A stretch of 64,000 bases of DNA. It comes from Branchipolynoe longqiensis (lineage: Eukaryota; Annelida; Polychaeta; Phyllodocida; Polynoidae). The position numbers and the translations under genes were made by a program. The DNA lies in NCBI GenBank assembly GCA_030323885.1, contig CM059196.1, forward strand, positions 44,354,793-44,418,792, in the 5' to 3' direction. The notes under the pieces were generated by a model that made no database searches, was not told the origin of the DNA, and saw only the letters and a list, made by a program, of their open reading frames with translations. Of the stretch, positions 1 through 13,900 are shown one piece after another (within the stretch, counting starts at the first letter, position 1; the number at the start of each line of letters is the position of its first letter).

Positions 1-80
1 GACTCGACCAGAGTTTGAACCTGGGGATTTGAACCCCACGACTTACCAACCAAAACGGTAATCTACTCTGGGGAGGGGTG
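1..80 (-). repeat. SINE head, truncated by window edge
   Basis: The reverse complement reads a tRNA-like B-box region (ggttcaaactctggtcgagtc) matching the 5' part of the SINE copies elsewhere. The rest lies before base 1. Confidence 0.55.
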
Positions 81-203
81 AATCTGTTATCTACATCACA
101 CTATGCAACTTGAATCAAAACTGTCCTCAACTAAACAAGAGAGTTTTGTTTTGTGTGAGAATATCACTGGGATGTGTAAAGAAGCCGATCATGTCGACGC
201 GAT

Positions 204-236
204 AGTACTAGTACTAGTACTAGTACTAGTACTAGA
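204..236. repeat. (GTACTA)n microsatellite
   Basis: Five consecutive agtact units in an intron. Confidence 0.9.
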
Positions 237-390
237 TCTAGATATTCAATGTGTCAATGTGGTAGGCGGGGAAAACTTCCTCAGCACAGTGTCGCCACCT
301 GGTGTCTAACCATGGAAACATGATACTGTCATGCCGCCTGGTGTCTAACCAGAGAAATGTCCAGACCTGGCATTATTCACAAATCGTTTA

Positions 391-912
391 TTTGGGCTGT
401 CACATTACGCGCGTCGATGTGTGTGATTTTTTGCCGCAACGTCGGGATACATCAGGAAGCGTTACGCGCACGTTAGGCATGCGTTAGGCGCGCATTGGTA
501 TTCGTTGATGGACGGTGATGGTCGACAGCGCACGTAATCGGATTGGCGAAGTTTTGTGCTTGCACAAAACTTTTGACGACCGGCAACGCGCGACAACGTG
601 CGGGTGCCAACATTATGGCGACGTCAGAAGCACATCAACATCCCTGGAATAACGTTATGCGAATGCTAGGCACACGCCGCACGCGAGTGAGGCTCGTTGT
701 GCCAAACTGTTGCTTTGTTGTTTTACGTCCTAGCTACATCTAAGGTCATATCAGGACGGCGCGCCAAACCTTTTTGGTTTTTTTCGCACAACGTCGGCTG
801 CATGCTACCAATGCATTGCGCTGACGCCGAAAAGCTTGACGTTTCTCGATGATTAAAAGTGATTTTGCGCATTGGTGGCGTGCCGGCGAGAAGTGTCGTA
901 ATGTGACAGGGG
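391..912. mobile_element. TIR element A (CTGTCACATTA group) carrying a SINE tail
   Basis: Ends are gggctgtcacattacg and cgtaatgtgacagggg, with TA on both sides (389-390, 913-914). About 522 bp, no transposase, interior full of CG words. It contains a perfect hairpin (aagttttgtgc/gcacaaaactt, 549-572) and, at about 712-760 on the - strand, the SINE 3' tail. The same family as 58146-58674 in opposite orientation. Short ORFs here are not genes. Confidence 0.8.
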
Positions 913-1252
913 TATTACGCGTTCTGACACATTGTTATGGTTACTTACGTCAGAATCATTGACCAGCCTCGATCATATTTCTGTCCGGTGAATAATATTG
1001 TTAACTATGCTGTTGTTACCGTGTTTTCGTTACTATAGTTATGGAGGTCATGGTTAATGACCACGTTCCGGTGACAGCATGACATTTTCTAAGCCAAAAC
1101 ACTTATCTAGATTTGATCCTACATATCTAACTTAGATACTGGTGTATTTATTAAGCATTTGTTTTGTACAGGAGGGGATACTAAGCCAATTTATTAGAAC
1201 CTATTGCTGCTGAAGCCTATGACATGCATGCCAAAATTAACTTAGGATGTTT

Positions 1253-1400
1253 GCACTACAAATATGCCCAAAGTTAGCCCTTTAAAATAAGTCACTTCAA
1301 ACTAAAGTAAGATAGATTATAACGATCAACCTAATATATTTATCTTTAGAAAAATGGCAGAATCTCAATGCCATCGGACTATGCACTCTTAACTTGGATA
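1253..1400 (-). mobile_element. Fragment of CATAGTCCGAT TIR element
   Basis: Reverse-oriented left end of the family seen at 29667-30016, including atctatc-like interior and ccatcggactatgcac. Confidence 0.65.
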
Positions 1401-1423
1401 TGTAGAAACTAGAATCAAATGTT

Positions 1424-1790
1424 TTGGCGTGGCATATTTTATACTTTGATCGGACTATGCAGTTTTATCCAATCTATTACCAGTGTGGTTGCCATGGTTA
1501 CTATTGATCGATTGTTTTGTTTTGGCATATTTTATACTTTGATCACAATATGCAGCTTTAACTAATCTATTACCAGTGTGGTTGCTATGGTTACTATTGA
1601 TGGAATGTTTTGTTTTAGCATATTTTATACTTTGATCGGACTATGTAGCTTTAACTAATCTGTTACCATTGTGTTTGCTATGGTTTCTGTTGATCAAATA
1701 TTTAGGTTTGGCACATTCCATATTTTGATGGGACTATGCAGCTTTAACTGATCTATTACCAATGTGGTTGCTATGGTTACTGTTGTGCCG
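1424..1790. repeat. 93-bp tandem repeat, about 4 copies
   Basis: The word tatactttgatcggactatg recurs at about 1440, 1533, 1626 and 1719 with variations, an exact 93-bp spacing. Each unit holds the right end (cggactatgcagcttta) of the CATAGTCCGAT element, so the array seems to have grown from a transposon end. Confidence 0.85.
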
Positions 1791-1846
1791 CTGGCGTCTT
1801 GTGTGCTGTTGCTGTCGGTTACTGATGCCACATTTGAATTTTGCAG

Positions 1847-1967
1847 CCGAACTAGGAGATTACGACGAGGCAGAGCATTCGCCAGGGGTCATCTCCGAGT
1901 TCCACTTTGTGCCAAACCAGACAGAGGAGCTTGAGTTGGCGATCCATGACAAATTTCGGACACTGAG
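1847..1967 (+). CDS. EPB41L5: Exon 1 of window: FERM F2 end
   Basis: Acceptor tttgaattttgcag, donor CTGAG|gtaagt. Begins with two bases completing an Ala codon and ends with two bases of a Ser codon. The peptide starts [18 protein letters not shown] and contains [15 protein letters not shown], the end of the F2 lobe in EPB41L5-type FERM domains. Being mid-domain, it proves that more exons lie upstream. Confidence 0.92.
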
Positions 1968-4900
1968 GTAAGTTCGGGCCACCAACTCTGAATCAATAAC
2001 AATCAGTCATGAGCGCATGCGTTAAGCAAAACCGGACGTTGAGTGAGCCGGTCATGACCTGCCTTAACCCTTTGGAGCTGGGTGCAACCACAGGTTTCAC
2101 GCGCTTACATTCCCGCGTCTGAATGCACCTGCAATCGGGTAGCGCTATATTTCTGATGTGATCTATAAATATTAGAAAAACATCTAGTACAGGCGCATCA
2201 AGGCTGTAAGCGCGTGGAACTTGCGGGTGTACCCGAGCGCTTCCAGCCCCAAAGAATTAATTCAGATGCCTGGTCCCCAGGCTGCTGAAACCACTTTAAC
2301 GTAATAATAAATAGCAGAGCGATTGATTGATTGGTTGATTACTTATGGTTTAAAACCACGTTGGGAACAAATGTCATATTCATCATGAATAGTTAGTGGT
2401 ATTTATTCTGTCACTTTTGTTAATCACATTTATATGCCTACATGGAGATTTACAGAAAAGTCTGAAATGGTCAGATTTGTGTCAAATGACAGCAAATATT
2501 TCCTCCAATGCAATTTTGAAGTGGTTAATTTTGTGTCAAATAACAGCAAGATTTAACTATAAAAAAACAAACCCTGAGCTACAATTACAGGTGATGATAA
2601 AGCAGAGACAGAAATCTCCATATTTAATATATGTTTTGCATAACATGCTGTGCTATGTTTTGCATGATCAAATGAGTTCATATATAAAATGATTTAACCT
2701 CAATTGTACGTTTTTTCACACATTTAGCCATTTTAGAATTATATGTGGGTTTGTTTATTAGTATTTAATTGACATACATTGTTTAGGTGAACCCAATTGA
2801 CAGAATAAGTCTACTTACTTTCACCACGAATCTGTCCTTTGCTGCTGACTTGAAGTAAAATCACTATCAATCAATCACCCATCAGTCTAATGTGTACACA
2901 ATGTAATAAGTAATGAGTATGAGGGTCATTAAATCATTTTATATCTACATAGTAGTAGAGGGGGGGCCGAGGAGCCCTCCGCCACGACCCCCCCTCCTGC
3001 CACTGCTCACCTCCCCCCGCCCCTGAGCGACTCACCCCCGCCACTGCTCACCTCCCCCCGGCCCTGAGCGACTCACCCCCCTCCTGCCTCTGCTCACTTC
3101 CCCCCTTATAAGGCCGCCCGCCGGCCTCCCTCAGGCACTCAGCCTCCAGCCGCCTTCCAGCTCTCTGCCCTTTTTCTTCTGTGTGAGGTGCGAGGTGATG
3201 ATCCTCGGCTTCGTCGTGTTGTCTGGCAGAGGGTTCCTCGTGAGGCTGGGCTGGGCTGGGCTGGGCTGGGCTGGGCTGGGCTGGGCTGGGCTGGGCTGGG
3301 CTGGGCTGGGCTGGGCTGTGGTCTGAGGTGTGAGGCCCGAGGTGATGATCCCCGGCTGTGACTGGGCGGCGCTGCGATCGGTGTTCGCTGGGAGGTTGTC
3401 GGTGGTCGTGACGGTCGGCGGCTGTGGTATCGGCAGAGGGTTCCTCGTGAGGCTGGGCTGGGCTGAGGGTTCCTCGTGAGGCTGGGCTGTGGTCTGAGGC
3501 GTGAGGCCCGAGGTGATGAACCCCGGCTCTGACTGGGCGTCGCTGCGATCGGTGTTCGCTGGGAGGTTGTCGGTGGTCGTGACGGTCGGGGGCCGTGGTA
3601 TCGGCAGAGGGTTCCTCGTGAGGCTGGGCTGGGCTGTGGTCTGAGGCGTGAGGCCCGAGGTGATGAACCCCGGCTCTGACTGGGCGTCGCTTCGATCGGT
3701 GATCTCTGGGGGCGTTGTCGGTGGTCGTGACGGTCGGCGGCTGTGGTATCGGCAGGGGGCTCCTCATGAGGCTGGGCTGGGCTGTGTTCTGAGGCGTGAG
3801 GCCCGAGGTGATGAACCCCGGCTCTGACTGGGCGTCGCTTCGATCGGTGATCTCTGGGGGGTTGTCGGTAGTGGTGAGGAGGTTGTCGGCATCGAGGTGG
3901 CGGTGAGGCGCCGGAGAGGGCCCCCCGGGCCGGCCGGGGGGGGCCGGCGGATCAAAAATCCGCCGAGGCGGCCGGGGTCTGTGCTCCCCGGGGCGGTGCT
4001 GGGGCCGAGGAGGGTGAGGTGCCTCCCGGCGCGCCCGAGGAGGGTTCCGGCGTGGCTAGGGCGGTAGGCCGGGCGCTGTGGCGGCCCGTGCCCCTTCCGT
4101 GTCTGGGCATCCTGGAGCGGTCCGAGGGGGCGCAGCGGTCCGAGGTGAAGAAATGCCAAAGGAGAAGAAAAAGGGCAGAGAGCTGGAAGGCGGCTGGAGG
4201 CTGAGTGCCTGAGGGAGGCCGGCGGGCGGCCTTATAAGGGGGGAAGTGAGCAGAGGCAGGAGGGGGGTGAGTCGCTCAGGGCCGGAGGGAGGTGAGCAGT
4301 GGCGGGGGTGAGTCGCTCAGGGGCGGGGGGAAGTGAGCAGCGGCAGGAGGGGGGGGTGAGTCGCTCAGGGCCGGGTGAGTCGCTCTCCCTCCCCTCGCAT
4401 CAAACGAAATGCTTCGCATTACGACCAATGTGTACACAATGTAATAAGTAATGAGTATGAGGGTCATTAAATCATTTTATATCTACATAAAAGGCTTTAG
4501 TTGTTGGTTTAGGATTTCCAATTCAGTAGGTACTAATACCTTTACTTAGTCTTAGTTCAGTGTGATGAGGTACTGTTGACCTTAGATGTTGCTAGGACGT
4601 AAAACAACAAACAAACAAACAATGAGGTACTGTTTTATTTATTGGGTTGTGTATGCAGTAGGATTTGGGTGTTAGTTGGGGTATTTTTGTGTTAGTAAGT
4701 CAAGATGTCTTGACTATTGGTTTGATGTGTAGTAAATAAATCAATTTATTCATTGTTGATTGCAGTGGTTTGACACCCGCTCAGGCCGAGATGAACTACC
4801 TGAACAAAACCAAATGGTTGGAGATGTACGGTGTGGACATGCACACAGTTCAGGTAGGGCACCACCTCTCCTTTGAGTCACTGTCGGTCAGCTAATGCAC

Positions 4901-7900
4901 ACCACAGTTAGAATAATATCCTCAGCAGCATGATCATCATTATCATCATCATATCATTATCATCAATATCATCATATCATTATCAGTATCATCATGAGTG
5001 GCCATTGACTGATGACGTATAACCTACTTTGGTATCTTCAAACTGATGCATTACAGTTGACAATACTCTATGTAGCGGTATCAATATAAGCCACCACCAG
5101 GGCCGCGTTCAAAGTACATCTCGGCGATGTCGCAGCGATGCTTTTTGGCCTATTTGCGTTCAGGGTCCGTCGTGGCGACGTCTCCGCGACGCCTCCCTTT
5201 TCAGATAGGAGACAAAAAGCGCCTCGAAAATGGCCGCCGTATCCAGTGGTTTCAGCCTATCACAGCACAGTTTTCCCATTGCAAATGGCCGCCGCCTATG
5301 GGGGTGGCCATTTTCGAGACAACCAACTGCTTTTGCAGTTCAGACTGGCGTGACGTCATGCCTGTCGCCGAGGCACCGCCGAGACGGACTCTGAACGCGG
5401 CCCTGATTGTATGCACTGAATCACTTGGACCCACATTGAACCAGCCACCGGCTTGTATGAGCAGTGTGAAGCTGGTGTGTGTACTTTATAAACCAATTCA
5501 GGAGGAATGATATCTTCGACTTTTATCTAGAATTTTACCTGGCATCAAATTTGTTGTCGTTGTGATTGTGGGTTTTGGGCTTCAAAAGTATGTCTACAAA
5601 TAGTTGATTGCGTGCTTTTACATTCTGTGTAAAAGCGATGGCCGGATAATGTGACGGAAAAAGATTTGAACACTTCTTGCCATAATTCACATAACGAGAC
5701 AAACAAGTCAAAGCATATATATATATTTATGATAATAAAGTTTTATTTAAAGAAACAAGTCCGTAACCTCAAGGAAGTTGTTCATACGTGTTCGATAAGG
5801 CTATTCGGCGTCAGGGCCTAATCTTAACCACTAGTACACAGTTTTGGAGCTTCTCACGTGACGTAGAGTCTAATAGAGTTAACTGTAGCTTGAGTTCAAC
5901 TAGAACTAATTCTTGGATATGCTTAACAACTAGATCGATTAAGTGATAGTACTTGGAGGAAACATCGAGTTACAGATACCAGCGCTCAACCCCAGGGTGG
6001 GTGGGCGGGAGATCGAACCTGCCGCTGCTGCCGTCGGGTGAGAAGTGACTAGCACGCCTAGTGCGAGAGCGCAAGAAACCTCGCGAGACCCGTTGCCTCG
6101 TTAGCAAATTACCTATGTTAGCCTCGCCAACATAACTGATTGTGGCGTTTGCTGCCGACACGGCACCGCTAACTAACTAACCTTTGAATTCAACAATAGA
6201 CGTTTTGTGTAGCGCATGCACAGTGAGCTGCTATCAAATAGATTGTTAGCTCTTACCGCCGTCAGAGGACCGGTTAGAATTGAAAATTCTTCGTAAGCGT
6301 TTTTCTTTCAAGCACGCTGCACAGTAAGCTGCTGCCCAATACATTAGTTCTTTCACTGCCGTCAGAGGACGGCGGATTGGTGGTGGAAATGGAATGTACT
6401 ATTTTTCTTTTACCATCTTTCAGGGGAAGGACCAGAACACCTACAGTCTCGGACTGACACCGACTGGTGTCCTCGTCTTCGAGGACTCCACTAAGATCGG
6501 ACTTTTCTTCTGGTATGTGCAACTTTTAGCCCTATCTCAGGCACAACTAAACATAAATAATGTAGTAGTCTGAACATGAGCTCTACTATCACGCGGTAGC
6601 AGCGGAGACTACGACGCCATCAGTGCAGTACCGTTACACTGCGCTAGATGGCGGCACGGGTCACCATCGGTCAGACCCTAGCCGGGCTGACCTCTACTGC
6701 GTGTGGTTGACCCACCCCCCCACACACACCTATAGAGTCGATGTGGGATCTGGCGAGTCAGGGGGCGGGTCAGACAACTACGGACGCCGTGAAGAGCAGA
6801 TGGTTCAATAAACCAAGGGTGAAGCGTACACTTGATTGAATCTTGGTGTTCTTCCGTGTGAGCGAGAGAGTCGGAGGGCCATGGGCCATTACAATAATAT
6901 AGGTGCCGGGCCTCGCGTGCGGGAGATCGGGAGTTCAGTTCCTGGTCGAGTCAAACCAATGACTTATAAAATTGATCCTTGTCGCTTCCTAGCCTGGTGC
7001 TCAGCATTAATAGGATAGGCCAAGGACTGGTTCACTCAGTGTCAGGATATTGTGATTGAGTCATGGTTGCTGGCGGGTTGATTTCCCAGTGGGGCAGCAC
7101 TAAGAAGTCACCATGAATGTGCACTATCACAAGTCGGGACCTGTCGTGATATGACCTTAAATGTTGCCTGGACGTAAAACTCCAACAACCAACCAACATA
7201 AATATAGGAAAACAAGATAAAACCCATTTACAGTAACATAAAAGTAAAACTGTACATATATTCATCCACTTTGAGAACAAATTTGCATCTGTTATGAAAT
7301 ATGCATTTTTAATTCCCAACTATCCCCGATGCAATCTAATGAGCTAAAATATAACATTTGAATAAAATACAAATTGTCTGTTTAGTGTATGATGAATTAA
7401 CAACGATGGTGTTTGTGGTTCGCAGGCCCAAAATCACCAAGTTAGAATTCAAAAAGAAGAAATTGACGCTAAAGGTGGTTGAAGATGATGAACAGGTGAG
7501 TCGTTGCGGATCATGCAAGTTTTACTTTATATGTTTATTTATTCAATTATTTATTTATACATTTATTTATTGATTTTTAGAGAACTGTGAACAAAATCAT
7601 GCTTGTGTTGTGTTCACACTTCCCGATACTGACACTTCCTCCTATTGCATTCACACTTACCCATACTGATGCCACACCTCCTGCTTGTGTTGTGTTCAGA
7701 CTTACCCAAACTGACATGTATTTCCTCTGCATCCTCACTTACCCATACGGACGCGTGGTCCTGTTGTGTTCACACTTATCCGTACAACATGTATTTCCTC
7801 TGCATCCTCACTTACCCATACTGACCCGTGCTCCCATTGTGTTCGCGTAGGGTAATGAGCAGGAGCACACGTTCGTGTTCCGCCTGCTGCACGAGAAGGC

Positions 7901-10900
7901 GTGCAAGCACTTGTGGAAGTGCGCTGTGGAGCACCACGCCTTCTTCAGACTCAAGGGCCCCCAGCAGCCAAGCCAACGACAAAACTTCCTCCGACTCGGC
8001 TCCAGGTTTAGATATAGGTCAGTGCAAATTGTACCTTCACACATGATTCTCTGTGTATTCGTTTGAGAAACTTCAAACATTTAAGTCTCCTAAACTGTAT
8101 ATGTGTACATAGGTATGTGATTATAATGTGTTATGCAAATATAAATGTATGGAAAGGAACCTATCATCTATAGCAATATGTACTAGTGGCGCCACCATCT
8201 GCCCACCACTTCCCCACCCCCGCTGAATGGGGGAGCTTTCATGAGCCATTTCTGTCGCTATATACTTGGTGGCAGCACCCGTTCCCGGTCCAAGTCGGCC
8301 ATCATGGTTGGATAGAAGGGTGTAGGTGTGTGTTGCCCCCACCATACACCCACCATACACATCTTAACCCAACTACACCCCCTCAATCCCCACTACACCC
8401 CCTCTTATTTACACACATTTGCTAGTAGAAGGAACTGCTTCTAATAATCTATCCAACCAAAGCATTACAGAGACCGGCAAACTGAAAGATCCCCATTAGA
8501 CCAATATCAGTTGCAGCGCAGCAATTTATATATACATACATATACATATTATGAGGTGGGTTCTCCTTTCTCAAACGACCAGACAGGATGGCCGAATAAG
8601 TTGAGCGTCCGTCTCCCGTTTTGGTAGATCGTGGGATTCGAACCCACGGGTTCGAACCCTGGTTAAGTCAAACGAATGACTTGAAAATTGATACTTGCCG
8701 CTTCCTAGCCTGGCGCTCAGCATTATTAGGATAGGGCAAGGACTGGTTGGCTCAGTGTCAGGATAATGTCACTGAGTGGGATATCAGGTCATGGTGCTGG
8801 TGGCCTGGTCTCCCAGTGGGGCAGCACTCTAAAATCGCCATGAGTGCGCACTGCCACAAGTCGGTACCCGTCCTTATATGACCTGAGATGTAGCCTGGAT
8901 GTCAAACTCTAACAACCAACTGTCCAACCCTTCTCAAACAAGAATTGAAAGAAAGGACACAAATATTGGAGTGTTGATTCAGACCTTTATTTCCCCGAGA
9001 AGTTGGGCACTGGTCATACATGGTCTGCCCCTCCTAGTTTCCGGTAATGTGTCGTTACCATGCTGAAAAACAACAGAACCGAAATTTTGTTTTCCATATG
9101 TATTGACAGCAATAAACCTTTTTCACAGAACAAAAAAATCGATGGATTCCCATGATCTCTGGGCATGGAACCCCAAATGTGTTTCCCATAAAATTTGAAA
9201 TCCTATAGGTTGAAGCCTTATTTAATGCCACGGTTCGCACAATCTTGAAAAGGCCTTGAATTCGAAGATGTCTCTTGAAAAAGCCTTAAATTTGAAAATA
9301 CCTTGATAATTTACCAAATACCGAAAAAAAACCTCTTGAATTGGTTTATTTTGGTGGAGGATAGAGCACATTTGATTGACAACAGTGTTTTGAATGGCTA
9401 GATGTGTGGCTTATTAACTAATCTAGGACAATTGTTAAGTATAATAAAGTTGTATTTTGTTTAAAAAAAAATAAAAACAGCGTACAGAAACCTGGGGAAG
9501 TAAGACCATAAAGAGTTGACATGTATATAATCATTATAATGTAATATTTCTTTGGCCTTAAAAAAATGAATTTCTTACCTGAAAAGGCCCTAAGAAGGCC
9601 TTAAATTTGGTTGCTGAATTGCTGTATGAACCTTGTGACAGCAAGACAGCGATTTCACAGAACCAAAAACATCATTACCAATAGATTCCCATGAGCTCTG
9701 GGCACGGAACCCCAAACGTGTTTCCCATCAAATTTGTAATCCTATAGGTTGTAAACCTTATCTAAATTAATGCATGTTTCTGTCTTCTAGTGGATGGACA
9801 GAATTCCAACAGTCGATGTCGAATCGAACCCGGCGGAGCGTTCGGTTTGAGCGCAAAGCGAGCCAGCGCTACTCGCGGAGGCCAACCTTTGAGAAGAGTG
9901 ATCGACTTCGCCACACCACTGTTACCGTCACAGGCGTCAACGAGTCAGTACACACACACGGTCCTTGTAGAGCATTGCTCTGGCTAGGGCTCATTGAATC
10001 TTATTTATTGAATTGCCAGCAGCATTGTGGGGGAAATGTTACATTTTGTTGTTCCTATGGTGAGCCATTGAGGGCGCCACCTGCATGCTGAGGGGGTTAA
10101 GTCTCTCGATTTGGCGGGAGATCTCCCTAAAATATAGCAAATGAATCACGATTTCCAGATTTCCCGCTTTGAATTGGTTATTTCTGGCCAATGAATCATG
10201 TTAGCTTCTTTACAAAAAAAAAGAAATTTTATGTATATTTTCCATAAAAATGCACCATTTTGTATCACTTTTTACCAATTTTCCCCAGACCTCTCCTGTG
10301 GGAGGGGTGATCCCCTCCCTCCCCTCCTCTCCCCTCCCCTCCCCTCCCCTCCCCTCCCCTCCCCTCCCCTCCCCTCCCCCCCTCCCCTCCCCTCCCATGC
10401 CCTCCCCTCCCCTCCCCCTCCCCTCCCCTCCCCTCCCCCCCCCCCTCTTCCATCCCATCCCCTCCCCTCCCCTCCTCTCCCCTTCCCGCCCCTCCCTCCC
10501 CTCCCCTCCCCTCCCGCACCCTTCCCACGCTACTTCTCCCTATTTACAATTTTTGGTTTATGGAGATCTTACTCACACTCTTATCTACTTGGGACCTCTG
10601 TGCATGTCTATAATTTGTTTTAAATTTGTTGAGGGGTAAATATTTGATTCTTCAGAAATTGTCAACACGAGGGTATGGGCAGTTGTTTACACAAATCATT
10701 TTAATGATGACTAGACTAGCGAATGGGAATGTGATGAGTGATAGAGAATGGTGTACGTTGAGACTATTGACACATTTTGATTGATGGTGGTTATGTAGAA
10801 GTCAGCCACACGATGGATTGCCTAGTGTTAGCACATATTGATGGTTAGTTTCATTAGTTAGTATCAATGTAATTTTTAGCTATGTTTTTATAAGTTAATT

Positions 10901-13900
10901 TTTGCTGTCATTTGACACAAATTTAACCACTTCAAAATTCCATCTGAGATCATTTTTGTTGCCATATGACACAAATCTGACAATTTCAATGTTATTGTTA
11001 AGCGTATAAATTTGATTCCCACATTTTTTTTCAATGAAACAAAACTGACCATCACCAATCAATTGTTTGTTCAATCGGATTTCAGCCATTTGGCCAATCA
11101 TCCAATGAGATTCTGGCTTATCCACTAATCCTCCTCCTCCTCCCCAGACCCAAGACCCCAACGAGTGTGCGGCCATCTGTGTCGGACGACATGGCATCGG
11201 GTAGTTCCGGTCCGACGCTCGAGTCTGCGATGGATCGCCTTGACAACCTCATCAAGGGGCCCACCACGTCAAACCGCCAGACCTCAGTCGCCTCCGATGT
11301 TTCGACCCACTCCAATGGTTCGAGCGTTGCCAGCAAGATGGCACCGGCACCAAGTGGTGTCAGCGCTAGCGAACTCAGCATTAAGGGTACGCAATGCCAT
11401 TTGAAAATACGCCTTTTACATACTTGTTCACGAGTGATTTGGTAGACTATAGGACACCTCATATTCCCATGCAGTCACCAACTACCAGTATTGACCAGCT
11501 TCAACTATTAATTATCCATTACTGATTTGGGGGGTTATAATATAAGTCTGTATTATGGATGTCCACACCAGACGCGGTGGCCAAATCGGTAGAGCGCTGG
11601 CTTCCCATGCGGAAGGTCGGGAGTTCGAGTCAAACCAATGACTTATAAAATTGTTACTTGTTGCTACCTAGCCTGGCGCTTGCCATTAATAGGATAGGAC
11701 AAGGACTGGTTTGCACAGTATCAGGATAATGTGACTGTGTGAGACTTCGGGTCATGGTTCCAGCAGCCTAGTCTCCCAGTGGGGCAGCACTATAAAAGTC
11801 GCCATGGGTGTGCACTGTCACAAGTCGATACCCGTCCTGATGTGACCTTAGATGTTGCTATAAGAATAAACAAACAACAAACAAAACGGGATTGAAAACA
11901 CCTCGTATTCTCAGGCAGTCACCTATCCAAGTATGGACGAGGTTCAGACATCGCTACTGATGAGAAGGTTGCGTTTCCTATAACCATTTAATAAAAGTAC
12001 AATATTTCGACAGATGCGAGTGAGGCAGCGCAAGCCCGGCTAAAAGGTCTCGATCAGCCAGGCCCCGAACGACCAGCTCCTAAGCCACACAAGGACGTGA
12101 ACACATTCATCAACAACCAGCTCAAGTTTGTGCCCTCCAGCACTTCGACCATACCCCCAGATCAGATGAAGTGCAATATACTGAAGGCAAAGGCGGACGA
12201 GAACTACAAGAAAGGTAAGGCGTCAGCGACAAAATCTAAAGCTAACTGCATGAGTCGCTAGGCTGTGAATGATCTGGGATATGTCGGTGACGCCTTGGAT
12301 CAAAAATGGACCAAAAGCAAAGGTTCAGGTTATACGAGTTTGATGAAAGAGGCTGGGTAAATAGCAAAATTATCTGACCAGGAAATGTAGCGTATAGTTT
12401 ATAAATAATAAGATTCATAATTAGCTAACATGTTTATTTTAACCATAACCAGTTCAGTCTCACTAGATCAGAGCATTATTTGAAAGTGGTGCCGCATGCA
12501 ACTTAAAGTCTGGGTGTTGCTCTTTAGTTTGTAGTCATACCCAAATTCTACAGAAAGCTGTCTAGAATTGAACCCGATTCTGATTGGCTCCTGACGTTTA
12601 CCCCTCCAACCATGAAAGAGATGTAGCCGTTACACTGCATCGCTCTGACCAGCTGGTCCCGCCATGATCTAGAGTTTACGCAGTGAGGCATATGTGTGTG
12701 GTTCCAGTTAGGTGGAGCCACTGTAACCTAAATATAACCACTAATTTGGTTTGAGCATCCTGCAGGCAAGCATTGCAGGCTTGCATTGCCTTTATTTAGA
12801 TCATGAATGATGCAGTGTGACTACCAACACTGCAGCAGCTCTGTGCGAGCCCTCTCCATAGCTGCACACTGCCCCTCAATAGGAAAAGGACTGCGAATCA
12901 GAAAAGGGGGGGGGGGGCGGGGGTGTACTGGCTGGTGTATAGTTGACAGTTCTTCAATTTTCGCTATCAATTTCATCAAATGTGACAAATATGTTTAAGA
13001 ACTAACTCGTCCCATATCTAACAGTAAACTTAAGTTTCTTTTAACAGATAAGTCATTTGACCTAATCATTGATTTAAAAAAAAAAGATATATTTATTCAC
13101 AAATTTATTCCTCTGAGTATAACAAACATCAACACTGAAGCGCGTCTTATCGCGTTGCTGAGAATGGTATATGGGAGAAGTGTAGGTTAGCTCTTGAATA
13201 GTAGGTGTTAATAGAGAAGTTTTTGTTGCTCTTTTTATTGCAATTTTCCTGGAATTGAGGATTTCAGTGGGGGCAGGCGACTGTGAGGGAGGATGAAAGG
13301 GGAACTGCAATTGGTTCAGGATTTTTTTGTTATTTTTCTCCATTAATTAATCTAGGTGTAATTTTAATTTTTTTAAATATTTTGTTTGTGACCCTAAAAC
13401 GAATAGGAATCGCGGAGGACCAGTTCACACCGCCCTTCACACCCAACCCGCCCTCTCTGTTCCCTGATTACCGCACCTTGACCACCCACTTCGCTACCCA
13501 CTTCCACTCACTTTCACTCTCAACTCACCTTTGGCTCTCACACCTCCTCCATCAATCAGCCGCCTCCCTCTCCAGTCTCCCAGATCTTCTTATGTCCTTC
13601 CGGAACGCAGTGGCTGAATTGGTAAGAGCGCAGGATTCCCGTGCGGAACGTCGGGAGTTAAAAACCCGGCCGAGTCAAAGCACTGACTTACAAAATTCAT
13701 CCTTGTCGCTACCTAGCCTGGCGCTCAGTATTACTAGGATAGGGCAAGGACTGGTTGGATAATGTGGTCATTCAGGTCATGGTGCTGGTCGCCTATCAGG
13801 TCATGGTGCTGGTCGCCTGGTCTCCCAGTGGGGCAGCACTATAAAGTCGCCATGAGTGTGCACTGTCATAAGTCAGCACCCGTCCTGATATGACCTTAGA

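Noticed and set aside
3048..4159. Pro-rich 239- and 131-residue open frames on the - strand
   Set aside because: They follow GC-rich tandem repeats (GGGCT units and repeats of about 140-170 bp); absence of stops is explained by composition. No domain is visible.
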